NCBI RefSeq assembly: GCF_013282805.1
Contig: NZ_CP054038.1
Span: 1,612,001 to 1,676,000, forward strand
Length of the DNA: 64,000 nt
Reading direction: 5' to 3'
Source: Microbacterium hominis
Lineage (GTDB): Bacteria > Actinomycetota > Actinomycetes > Actinomycetales > Microbacteriaceae
Shown here piece after piece: positions 17,247 to 24,011 of this stretch. The translations under genes and the position numbers were made by a program. The notes under the pieces are model-generated. The model made no database searches and had not been told where the DNA came from. It saw nothing but the letters and a program-made list of their open reading frames with translations. Position 1 is the first letter of the stretch. Each line of letters begins with the position of its first letter.

Positions 17247-18010
17247 GCGCTGGCCTCCGCCCAGTTGCCACGGCTGGCCGACCGTAGGCGGTGGCAGTTG
17301 GCGCACACAAGCTCGCACTTCGCGATCTCAGCAGCGATCTCTTCCAGGGTGTAGGCCCGCGTGCTGCCGTCGGGGAGGGTGTGGAGCACCCTGCTCTGGA
17401 CCATGTCGGCCACCCCGGCCGTCTTGACATGCCCCGGCAGGTGGTCAAACTCCATCACGGTGGCGGGGTGCTGCACGCCACAGTCGTGACAAGGGTTCGC
17501 CTTCTGTTCAGCCATCCATGCGCGGCGCTTGGCCCTCCATGACTTACGCTGTCGGGTCTTGTCCCACCTGGCAGCAGTGCGCAGCCGGTGGCAGTTGGCA
17601 CAGACGACCTCACACTTGGCAAGCTCAGCCTCAAGCTGGCCCAAGGGGTATCTGCTCACTACCATCCTTGACAAGTCAGCGACCTTGTCCACGCCTGGCA
17701 GGTGGTCCAGATCGACCTGTCGGGGGTCGTAGCGCTTACCACAGTCGGAGCACGGCTGGGCCTTGGCAGCGTCCACGATGGCACGGCGCTCGGCGACCTG
17801 TAGTCGGGTAGCTGCTGGCGTGACTGGTAGGCCAGAAGCACGCAGGTCGGCCTTCCTCCGCTTTCTAGCTGCCGAGCTGGTTGAGATGCCAGCAGCACGG
17901 CGCTCAGCTTTACGGATGTTGCTACACACCCTGCACTGGCCATTCGAGCCCACGTTCTCCGGTGTCCGCTCGTGCCCGCGCTTGCACAGCCGGGGTTCCG
18001 GGGCGCTCAT
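17243..18010 (-). CDS. Tandem HNH-type zinc-finger nuclease-like protein
   Basis: 255 residues with two copies of one unit: CxxC (CSDCGKRYDP, then CHDCGVQHPA), a DHLPG His motif, and a closing CANCHRLR, spaced about 100 residues apart. That is the metal-binding frame of HNH endonucleases, duplicated in a single chain. A further CKRGHERTPENVG...CRVCSNIR finger is at the N-terminus. Nuclease action on DNA is inferred. HNH proteins in phages often sit with packaging genes, but none are present here. It lies between two coupled genes in an SOS-box operon. Confidence 0.8.
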   Translation of the reverse strand: MSAPEPRLCKRGHERTPENVGSNGQCRVCSNIRKAERRAAGISTSSAARKRRKADLRASGLPVTPAATRLQVAERRAIVDAAKAQPCSDCGKRYDPRQVDLDHLPGVDKVADLSRMVVSRYPLGQLEAELAKCEVVCANCHRLRTAARWDKTRQRKSWRAKRRAWMAEQKANPCHDCGVQHPATVMEFDHLPGHVKTAGVADMVQSRVLHTLPDGSTRAYTLEEIAAEIAKCELVCANCHRLRSASRGNWAEASA

Positions 18011-18192
18011 GAGAAGAGCCCCATGCGCTGCTCGATGTGGGCGATGATGCCGCCTGGCTCGTAGTCGTCGTCCAACTCCTGCTGGATGCGCTGGCGGGCT
18101 TCCTCGGTCGTGTTGGCCACCACGTCAATCTCTTCGATGCTGTCGGGGTAGCCAGGGTTCGCGAAGCGGACGAAGCCGGTGTAGGTGCTCAT
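18007..18192 (-). CDS. Small acidic protein, first gene of the SOS-box operon
   Basis: 61 residues, acidic, probably a compact alpha/beta fold (TGFVRFANPG, then EEARQRIQQELDDDY). No family recognised. The ATG at 18192 has GAAAGG 9 nt upstream in a leader nearly identical to that of the gene at 16370. Its stop overlaps the HNH start (ATGA). Confidence 0.65.
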   Translation of the reverse strand: MSTYTGFVRFANPGYPDSIEEIDVVANTTEEARQRIQQELDDDYEPGGIIAHIEQRMGLFS

Positions 18193-18221
18193 GGTGTGGA
18201 ACCTTTCGGGTGGGGCAAGTA

Positions 18222-18237
18222 TCGAACAGGCGTTCGA
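18222..18237. promoter_or_regulatory. Perfect LexA/SOS box
   Basis: TCGAACAGGCGTTCGA matches the actinobacterial LexA consensus TCGAAC-N4-GTTCGA at all 12 fixed positions. It lies 29 bp before the ATG at 18192, overlapping the expected promoter of the small protein-HNH-resolvase operon. Confidence 0.82.
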
Positions 18238-18417
18238 TTGCGCTGAGCAAGCTAGCCGGAAGGGCTGCCTTCTCGCAAGATCAGCTATCGGTGCTCGGTG
18301 TGGCCTTGGCCGCTGGTGCTGGCTGGCGCAGCGGGGGAGCACTGGGCGGGTCGTCGGCTAGATCGGGCCTAGATGCCCGTCTGCCCGAACGGCAGGGCAG
18401 CCCCGACCCCCTGGCAC

Positions 18418-18453
18418 CCCCTAGACCCCCAGCGTCTGCCAGGGGTCTAGGGG
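18418..18453 (-). terminator. Perfect 12-bp inverted repeat after the replication operon
   Basis: CCCCTAGACCCC (18418-18429) pairs exactly with GGGGTCTAGGGG (18442-18453) around a 12-nt loop. It lies about 80 bp beyond the last gene of the long leftward operon and upstream of the SOS operon. It is the strongest member of the three-hairpin family. Position suggests a terminator that insulates the SOS operon. Confidence 0.6.
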
Positions 18454-18477
18454 CACGGGGTTACCAGGCCCGCGCTT

Positions 18478-18518
18478 GGGCGGCAGGTAGAAAGGAGTCA
18501 GGAAAGACCCTGCCGCCC
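18478..18518 (-). terminator. Second hairpin directly after the 18530 gene
   Basis: GGGCGGCAGG (18478-18487) pairs with CCTGCCGCCC (18509-18518) across a 21-nt loop, starting 12 bp past the stop codon of the 18530 gene. With the hairpin at 18418 it fills most of the 337-bp gap between 18192 and 18530. Confidence 0.5.
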
Positions 18519-18529
18519 CGTCTGTGGGA

Positions 18530-19108
18530 TCAGCCGTTGGCGTCCGGAGCCTGGTAGGCGGCACCGTTGGCCATGTTGTACCCGACGCCGCTGGTGTAGC
18601 CCTCCACCCAGGTCAGGGCTTCCGCAACGCCACTGGTGTCGGGGTGAGCCGCCTGCCACGCTTCCGCAGCATTGATCCAGCCACTGTTCCGGGCCTTGGT
18701 GCCGATCGCGTGGGCCATCGTGTCGTCGCTGGTAGCCACGGCATCGGCCAGCACAGCGAGGGCTTCCTTCTCGTCCTGCACGCGACGGGCGCGGTCGGCA
18801 GCGTCACGACGCAGCATGATGCTGTTCGCGTCCTGCGGAAGGTTGCCACGCAGCTCCTTCTCCAGGCTGGCCTTGAGGCCCTCGACGTAGGACTGCTGCT
18901 CTCCCAGGATGCCCTGGATCTTGGCCACGGTCTGCTCCAGCAGGCGTGCGGCGTCCTCCTCCTGGGCCTGGGCGCTCAGCCGCGTGTCTTCCATGATGAC
19001 CTTGCGACCGTCGTAGTACTCCTGACGGGCTGCACGGGCGCGGCTGTGGAAGGCCTCGTGGCTGGCGATGACGTCGTTCTGGACGGCGAGAGGGGTGCGC
19101 TTGCTCAT
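18530..19108 (-). CDS. Coiled-coil protein of unknown function, last gene of the replication operon
   Basis: 192 residues. The middle (about 25-130) is strongly helical and charged with heptad-like spacing, so a coiled coil is likely. The C-terminal 60 residues are Ala/Gly-rich. It resembles phage scaffold or accessory proteins only in general character, and I do not assign a family. The ATG overlaps the WhiB stop (ATGA) and has an AAGGA site upstream. Confidence 0.6.
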   Translation of the reverse strand: MSKRTPLAVQNDVIASHEAFHSRARAARQEYYDGRKVIMEDTRLSAQAQEEDAARLLEQTVAKIQGILGEQQSYVEGLKASLEKELRGNLPQDANSIMLRRDAADRARRVQDEKEALAVLADAVATSDDTMAHAIGTKARNSGWINAAEAWQAAHPDTSGVAEALTWVEGYTSGVGYNMANGAAYQAPDANG

Positions 19109-19416
19109 GATGTGTGTTCCTTACTGGTTGTGATGGGTGCCGGGGAGACCGCCCCGGCGTCGGTGGTCTTGCGGGTGATGCGTGGTGTGCGCCCGTACTT
19201 GCGGCCTGCCCAGTAGCCCGCCTGCACCTTGGCTGCCGTGGCGTAGGCGTGGCACTCGATGAGCACTTCACACGACGCGCACAAGCTGCCCATCAGGGCG
19301 AGGTCATCCGGAGTCAGGCGCTCATCCGTCGTGTACAGCGGGTCGCCAGCGCACGGGGGCACGGTGTCCTCCAGCGCCTTGTCCAGCGCCTGCCAGGCGA
19401 CGTCCTCCTGGGTCAC
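19105..19416 (-). CDS. WhiB-family Fe-S transcriptional regulator
   Basis: 103 residues. It has one Cys at about 23 and a CASCEVLIEC cluster (C-x2-C-x5-C) that together form the four ligands of a 4Fe-4S centre, then GYWAGRKYG in place of the usual GVWGG turn. WhiB proteins bind sigma-factor region 4 and are often carried by actinophages. A regulatory role in the element's own cycle is likely but inferred. Start is GTG, overlapping the preceding stop. Confidence 0.85.
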   Translation of the reverse strand: MTQEDVAWQALDKALEDTVPPCAGDPLYTTDERLTPDDLALMGSLCASCEVLIECHAYATAAKVQAGYWAGRKYGRTPRITRKTTDAGAVSPAPITTSKEHTS

Positions 19417-19670
19417 TGTGTGGCCCGGTACAGGCGCTCGGCGCGGGCACCAGCCCGGCGAGCCTTCCGCTCGTCGTAGCTGTACTCGACCAGCCCTGCA
19501 CGCCTGTAGGCCGACAGCAGCGTGCGGACTTCCTCAGCGGGGAGGCCAGGGGTAGCGTCCAGCAGCTCGCGCAGCGCGTGGGGCTTGCCGTCTGCCAGCA
19601 CAGCCCACAGCGCTTCGTCGGTAGCGGTGTCCGGCTCGGCTGCTGCCTGCTCGGTCGTTGCGTCGGTCAT
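19413..19670 (-). CDS. Small winged-helix-like protein
   Basis: 85 residues. DEALWAVLADGKPHALRELLDATPGLPAEEVRTLLSAYRRAGLVEYSY has the spacing of a winged helix-turn-helix, so DNA binding is likely. I chose ATG 19670 because GAGAGGAACACC precedes it. An in-frame ATG at 19703 overlaps the upstream stop but lacks a ribosome site. Probably another regulator of the element. Confidence 0.6.
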   Translation of the reverse strand: MTDATTEQAAAEPDTATDEALWAVLADGKPHALRELLDATPGLPAEEVRTLLSAYRRAGLVEYSYDERKARRAGARAERLYRATQ

Positions 19671-19702
19671 GGTGTTCCTCTCAGTCGGGGTTGCGATGGT
19701 CA

Positions 19703-19999
19703 TCAGGGCAGCCGGTAGCCGTGCATGCGCTGCACGACCGTGACGTTGGACGCGGCCTCCACGTGGCGCGTAACGGGCACCGAGCGGACCTCGCCCGCCT
19801 TGCGTCCGTAGTGCAGCAGCGCCTTGACGACGCGGCGACTGACGCCGGTCTTGTGGACGACCTCGCTGACGGTCCATGTGCCCTTGGCCAGCAGCGCGCT
19901 GATCTTGCGCCAGTCGTTGTCCAGCCGGTGCGTGCTGCCGTTGCCCTGGAAGAACACGACGTAGGGGTTGTCTTCCGGTGTCGGGTCGGGGGTGGTCAT
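19703..19999 (-). CDS. Small helix-turn-helix-like protein
   Basis: 98 residues. The central KISALLAKGTWTVSEVVHKTGVSRRVVKALLHYGRKAGEV pattern is a plausible helix-turn-helix (TVSEVVHKTGVSRRVVKALL). The ATG at 19999 has GAAAGGA upstream. A 130-bp non-coding stretch (20000-20129) separates it from the previous gene; I see no clear promoter in it. Confidence 0.6.
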   Translation of the reverse strand: MTTPDPTPEDNPYVVFFQGNGSTHRLDNDWRKISALLAKGTWTVSEVVHKTGVSRRVVKALLHYGRKAGEVRSVPVTRHVEAASNVTVVQRMHGYRLP

Positions 20000-20129
20000 G
20001 ATGTGCGTCCTTTCGGGTTTTCTGTGGAGGCGCGGCAGGTGACGCTCTCCGGGGTGGGCTGTGTGCTGCTGCTTCGGCTCGTCCATGGGTGCTGCTCGGT
20101 ACTCGGCCGCACAGCCGCAGAGGTTTCGC

Positions 20130-20321
20130 TCACGAGGTCACCCCGTTCAGCCGGGGGCAGGTGTCGGCATGGAAGACGTGCAGGTGGTGAATGCCGTACT
20201 CGTCCAGTTCCAGGCGCTGGGTGCTGTCGCAGTCGGGGCATCTGTACGAGTTGGCGTACTGCACCGCCTGGGGATCAGTGCGCCCCGCCTTGGCTGCTGC
20301 TCGGCGCTGCTGTCGGTTCAT
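20130..20321 (-). CDS. Small zinc-ribbon-like protein
   Basis: 63 residues. A basic RQQRRAAAKAGR start is followed by CPDC and, 25 residues on, HHLHVFHADTC. A Cys2/His-Cys metal site is plausible. The ATG overlaps the stop of the preceding small gene (TGATG). Function unknown. Confidence 0.6.
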   Translation of the reverse strand: MNRQQRRAAAKAGRTDPQAVQYANSYRCPDCDSTQRLELDEYGIHHLHVFHADTCPRLNGVTS

Positions 20322-20503
20322 CACTGATCACCTCTTGCCTGCCAGTCACCGGCACGGCCATTCACCGTGCACTGGCACCCAAGGGTGTGTGCCGTGGGGC
20401 GGCGAAAGGGGGACGGGGAAGTGTTTTTCCTCGGGATTACGCGGTTCTCGGCCACGGCGTTCGGCGGCTGACGACGGTGAACGACCCCGGTGAAGCTGTT
20501 CAT
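20321..20503 (-). CDS. Small basic protein of unknown function
   Basis: 60 residues, rich in Arg and Pro. No family is recognised. It is accepted because the ATG overlaps the helicase stop (ATGA), has GGAG 5 nt before it, and its stop overlaps the next start. Confidence 0.5.
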   Translation of the reverse strand: MNSFTGVVHRRQPPNAVAENRVIPRKNTSPSPFRRPTAHTLGCQCTVNGRAGDWQARGDQ

Positions 20504-21669
20504 GACTGCTCCGCCTTCCGGTACTTGGTGCCGTTGCCCTTGCCTGTACGGACGACCGCGCCAGCGCCGATGAGCTTCTTCATGGCGGTCTCGTAGCGCT
20601 CGTCGGACCACGCTCCGGAGGGGTCGTCCCAGCCCTCGGCGAAGTCCGCGCGCTTGTGCTCTTCGCCGTCCACAAGCACCGCCAGGATGTGCGCCTGGTA
20701 GGGGTCGTGTGTCATGGCCATGCGCACGGCCACCTTCGACGGCCCCACGTCCTCCAGGTGCCAGCCGGGGATCGTCACGGTCGCAGCGTTGCGCTGCTTG
20801 CCCCCACGGCTGAACTCGGTGCTGATGACGAAGGTGCTGTTCGGCTCGGCTGCCTCGTCCTTCTGAGGCTTCTTGGACGGCACCAGCATCAGCACCGTGT
20901 CAACGTCGGCCCAGAGCGCCTTCGCCCCACGCAGCAGCCCTCCGGCGTTCGCGTGATGCATGATGACGACGGTGCAGCCCGGACGAGCGCGCCGGATGCG
21001 CACGGCTGCCTTGACCGCAGTGGCCATCTGCACGTTGTCGTTCTCGTTGAGCAGCCCGCCAAGCTGGCTGAGCGTGTCGATGACGAGCACGTCGATGCCC
21101 TTGCGCACGACTGTCACGCACATGCGCTGCACGGCTGCCGGGTCGGACAGGTTGAAGTCCTCGCCGTCGTGCACGAGGTAGTCGTGCTTGGGCACGGTGC
21201 GCTCGTTGTACTGCTCCCACGCAGCGACGCGGTCGGGGAAGAACTCCGAGCCCTCAGCTATCAGGTAGCCCACGCGGCCCTGGACCACGTTGTGCCCTTC
21301 CCACGGCAGGCCGAGAGCGATGTGCGCTGTCAGGTCCACGCCGACGAAGGTCTTGCCGATGTTGGTCGGCCCACCGATCACGCAGATGGAGCTCTCAGCG
21401 ATCAAGCCTTCGATCTTCCACTGGGGCTTGGGGCGGGCGCGCAGCTTGTCGAGCGTCATCATCGGGTAGCCGGTAGTGGACGGGTCGGCGTCAGGTTCCG
21501 CCTCGGCGTGCAGCGTGCTCCACTCCGCCTCCAGCGCGGCTTCCCGCTCTACCTCGCGCCGTGCCCGGTGCTGGCCCCGCAAGAGCGGCAGCATCCGCTG
21601 ATACTCGCGCTCCTCGGCTTCTTCGGGCGTCTCGGTGCCGTCCTCGGTTGATGGTGCAGGGGTGGTCAT
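20500..21669 (-). CDS. RepA-like hexameric helicase/AAA ATPase (replication)
   Basis: 389 residues. After about 70 charged residues a RecA-like ATPase fold begins: Walker A GGPTNIGKT (99-107), Walker B DVLVIDTLSQ, and the sensor segment CTVVIMHHANAGGLLRGAKALWADVDTVLML. This is the RSF1010 RepA/DnaB-related group common in plasmid and phage replication modules. The C-terminal 70 residues look like a winged helix. It overlaps the primase gene upstream (ATGA). The pair probably opens and primes the element's own origin. Confidence 0.87.
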   Translation of the reverse strand: MTTPAPSTEDGTETPEEAEEREYQRMLPLLRGQHRARREVEREAALEAEWSTLHAEAEPDADPSTTGYPMMTLDKLRARPKPQWKIEGLIAESSICVIGGPTNIGKTFVGVDLTAHIALGLPWEGHNVVQGRVGYLIAEGSEFFPDRVAAWEQYNERTVPKHDYLVHDGEDFNLSDPAAVQRMCVTVVRKGIDVLVIDTLSQLGGLLNENDNVQMATAVKAAVRIRRARPGCTVVIMHHANAGGLLRGAKALWADVDTVLMLVPSKKPQKDEAAEPNSTFVISTEFSRGGKQRNAATVTIPGWHLEDVGPSKVAVRMAMTHDPYQAHILAVLVDGEEHKRADFAEGWDDPSGAWSDERYETAMKKLIGAGAVVRTGKGNGTKYRKAEQS

Positions 21670-22394
21670 GCTGATGCCTTTCTGACGGACTCGACGATGC
21701 GTCGGGCCTCCTGTGGTGTGAAGCCGAGGTCTTCCGCAGCCTCGATGAGCTTGCGAAGCTGCCGCTCGGGCACTTGCTGCTCGATGGCCCTACGCACCGC
21801 CCAGTGATAGGCGTCGTGCCGTTGACCCTTGGGCTGCTTGCGCACGTAGCTGATGAGACCGCCGACGTCCTGGCTGTTGCCGCCCTGGCGCGGGCTGTAC
21901 ACCGTGGGCTGGATCAGGCTGATGACCTGGCGGGGGAGGCGGGCCACGGGCACGTCAGCGCCCCACCTGTACGGCTTGCCGGTGTCGGGGTGGATGCTGG
22001 GCGGCATCACGACCTGACCGTTGGACAGCACATCGATGCCCTCGGGCATGCGCACCTTGGTCGTCTTCGGGAACGGGCGCAGGTAGTGCAGGTGCACGCT
22101 GCCGTCACCACGGCCCGAACGGATGCTCAGCGTCGGGGGCATGCGCACCTTGGCCAAGTCCTCCAGGGCTGCCAGGCTGCCGCCATTGTGCGGGTCGATG
22201 TCGATGACGACGTGGTTGTCCGGGATGACCGCGCCGACGTTGAAGTCCTGCTCGGCCCACCACTCGCGGATCGTGGCCTTGTGTGTGGTGGCCTGCTGCA
22301 TCCAGTCGGTCAGGAAGGGCTTCTTGCCGTTCAACGGCAGCACGCGCCAGCCCGCAGCAGCCAGCCGCAGCGCAGCACGAACGGGCACGCTCAC
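21666..22394 (-). CDS. Primase-polymerase (PrimPol, N-terminal domain type)
   Basis: 242 residues, GTG start. The bifunctional primase/polymerase domain spans about 5-175: AALRLAAAGWRVLPLNGKKP, the catalytic DIDPHNGG (65-72), SGRGDGSVHLHY and GQVVMPPSIHPDTGKPYRW. The remaining residues are helical. Together with the helicase it forms a split Prim-Rep module, as in plasmids and phage satellites, where one fused protein is also common. Confidence 0.87.
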   Translation of the reverse strand: MSVPVRAALRLAAAGWRVLPLNGKKPFLTDWMQQATTHKATIREWWAEQDFNVGAVIPDNHVVIDIDPHNGGSLAALEDLAKVRMPPTLSIRSGRGDGSVHLHYLRPFPKTTKVRMPEGIDVLSNGQVVMPPSIHPDTGKPYRWGADVPVARLPRQVISLIQPTVYSPRQGGNSQDVGGLISYVRKQPKGQRHDAYHWAVRRAIEQQVPERQLRKLIEAAEDLGFTPQEARRIVESVRKASA

Positions 22395-22723
22395 GGCTGC
22401 ACCCCGTGGTCCGGAATGGGGCGGTTCCGGTCAATCGCCGCGCGCTTGCGCACCTGAGCGACGACCTTGTTCACCCACGCCTGGCCCAGCAGCACGTCCA
22501 GCGCAGCGACCTCGTCCCACGGCAGCCCCGGCGTGGCCGACAGCTCGGTGTGCACGGCCTTCAGCGCCACAGCAGCCGCCATGCGCACGCGGGCCTCGGC
22601 TACGGGGGACCAGGTGGCAGGGTCGCCCGCAGCAGCCAGGGCAGGCTCCATGCGGCGCAGCACGTCGGCGGGCACGCTGCCGTCGCCAAGCAGCGCACGC
22701 ACCGGCCTACGCGGGGCGCTCAC
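22391..22723 (-). CDS. Helical protein of unknown function
   Basis: 110 residues, Ala-rich and mostly helical, GTG start. No motif recognised. It is coupled by GTGA overlaps to the genes on both sides, directly before the primase, so an accessory replication role is possible. Confidence 0.55.
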   Translation of the reverse strand: MSAPRRPVRALLGDGSVPADVLRRMEPALAAAGDPATWSPVAEARVRMAAAVALKAVHTELSATPGLPWDEVAALDVLLGQAWVNKVVAQVRKRAAIDRNRPIPDHGVQP

Positions 22724-23118
22724 GACTCGTCCTCGTCGTCAGTCTCAATGACCGCGTACAGCCGGGGCACCGCAGCCGAGTCGGGCACGAAGTACATGAC
22801 GCTCTCGCACTTGTCGCACTTCGGGAAGGTGGGGTCGGTCTGGATGCCCTCGCCCGTGTGCCGGTGCCACAGCGCCTCCAGCCCAGCGCGCAGCCCCGCC
22901 TCGTCGGGCCAGGATGCGAAGTCGTAGTTGAACGCACCGCCGACGCTGTAGATGTGGATGTAGCCCCAGCCCTGGGCCTGGGTGTCGGAAAGATTCACCC
23001 CGCGTGCAGCCCAAGGCTCGAACCAGCGGAGGTCGGGACCGTGCTTGAGCACGTTGGCAGCTTCGGTCTCGGTGAGCGAGCGCTTGCTGGGGTAGTTGAC
23101 CTTGATGCGCGTAGTCAT
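22720..23118 (-). CDS. Hypothetical protein with a CxxC pair
   Basis: 132 residues. The C-terminal part has CDKCESVMYFVP, a single CxxC; the middle is aromatic-rich (WGYIHIYSVGGAFNYDF). The tail is acidic. No family recognised. ATG overlaps the preceding stop (ATGA). Confidence 0.55.
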   Translation of the reverse strand: MTTRIKVNYPSKRSLTETEAANVLKHGPDLRWFEPWAARGVNLSDTQAQGWGYIHIYSVGGAFNYDFASWPDEAGLRAGLEALWHRHTGEGIQTDPTFPKCDKCESVMYFVPDSAAVPRLYAVIETDDEDES

Positions 23119-23330
23119 CGCACACCGCCAGCCCGCAGCAGACCGGTCAGCCGGTGGATCTGCTGGTTGTTCAGCGGGGGCGCAGCAGCCAGCGCCTTGT
23201 CGATGGCGTCAGCGATCTTGGCTTCGGCCAGGTTGCGCCGGGCGATCGCCTCACGCTCGGGGTCCTTGAGACGCACAGCGACGGCCACGGGGCCAGCCGC
23301 CTGATGCGGGGTGAGTGGTGTGTCAGCCAC
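23115..23330 (-). CDS. Small helical protein, first gene of the replication operon
   Basis: 71 residues, Ala-rich, GTG start with AAGGA about 9 nt upstream. No family recognised. It heads the leftward run of coupled genes that ends at 18530, and a 16-bp palindrome (23347-23362) lies just before it. Confidence 0.5.
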   Translation of the reverse strand: MADTPLTPHQAAGPVAVAVRLKDPEREAIARRNLAEAKIADAIDKALAAAPPLNNQQIHRLTGLLRAGGVR

Positions 23331-23346
23331 GGGAGCATTCCTTCTG

Positions 23347-23421
23347 CGGAGTAGGTACTCCGGCAGGGAGCTCGACCGTCGGTCTGGGCACCGGGATATA
23401 TACGCGTCGTAGCGCGTCGTA
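23347..23421. promoter_or_regulatory. Control region before the replication operon: palindrome, TATATA box, phased direct repeats
   Basis: It contains a perfect inverted repeat CGGAGTA-GG-TACTCCG (23347-23362), TATATA at 23397-23402 and two CGCGTCGTA repeats (23403-23411, 23413-23421) with a 10-bp period. These fit an operator and promoter, or a small origin, but only two repeat copies are present. No LexA box is here. Confidence 0.5.
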
Positions 23422-23491
23422 CCGGCTGTGATGCCCTCGTGACCCTGACTTATATGCCGCCGATCACCAGCGGTGTGAAGTTGTGGAGTGG

Positions 23492-23773
23492 CTAGACCGT
23501 GAGGTACTGGCCTTCGTTCGCAGCCTGCTGAACCATGTGCTGCACGATGTCGGGGTCGATCCTAACGCGACGACCGCACGTGCAGGCGAACACCGGGCGA
23601 GCCTCCATCTGGATGCCCTCGGGGCCAGCGCTCACGAACATGTCGGTGCCGTTCCGGTCGGCGCGCTGCCAGACACCCTCGACCCGCTGGTAGCGGGCAA
23701 GGCGTCGCTTCGGGTGCGGCTGCTGGGCGGTGCCCCTGCAGACGACCTTGACGACGAATGGGATGTTTGGCAT
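23492..23773 (-). CDS. Hypothetical protein with CTCG motif
   Basis: 93 residues. The C-terminal half has ARPVFACTCGRRVRIDPD, like a half zinc ribbon; one further Cys is near the N-terminus. I chose the ATG at 23773 over the upstream start at 23797 because the conserved-looking strand begins right there. It stands alone between the integrase and the replication operon. The 238 bp between it and the integrase contain no gene that I can support. Confidence 0.5.
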   Translation of the reverse strand: MPNIPFVVKVVCRGTAQQPHPKRRLARYQRVEGVWQRADRNGTDMFVSAGPEGIQMEARPVFACTCGRRVRIDPDIVQHMVQQAANEGQYLTV

Positions 23774-24011
23774 GTGCCCTAGCCTGCCCCGGCGCAAGAA
23801 GGCCTCACAAGATCAAAACCCGAGCCGGCGACACAACTCCCTGGTCAGCGGACCAAAGATTTTTCTTGCGACAAGGTGTGTTGGAGTGGTATTGATCACG
23901 TCTAGCCGACGCCTGCGACCGCCTGCCCGACTGGTGCAGCCGTGGGGCACGTGGGGTAGCTGGGGTGCTGCCGTGTCGCCCTAGCCGACGTAGAGTTCCG
24001 GCCTTGGTGGA

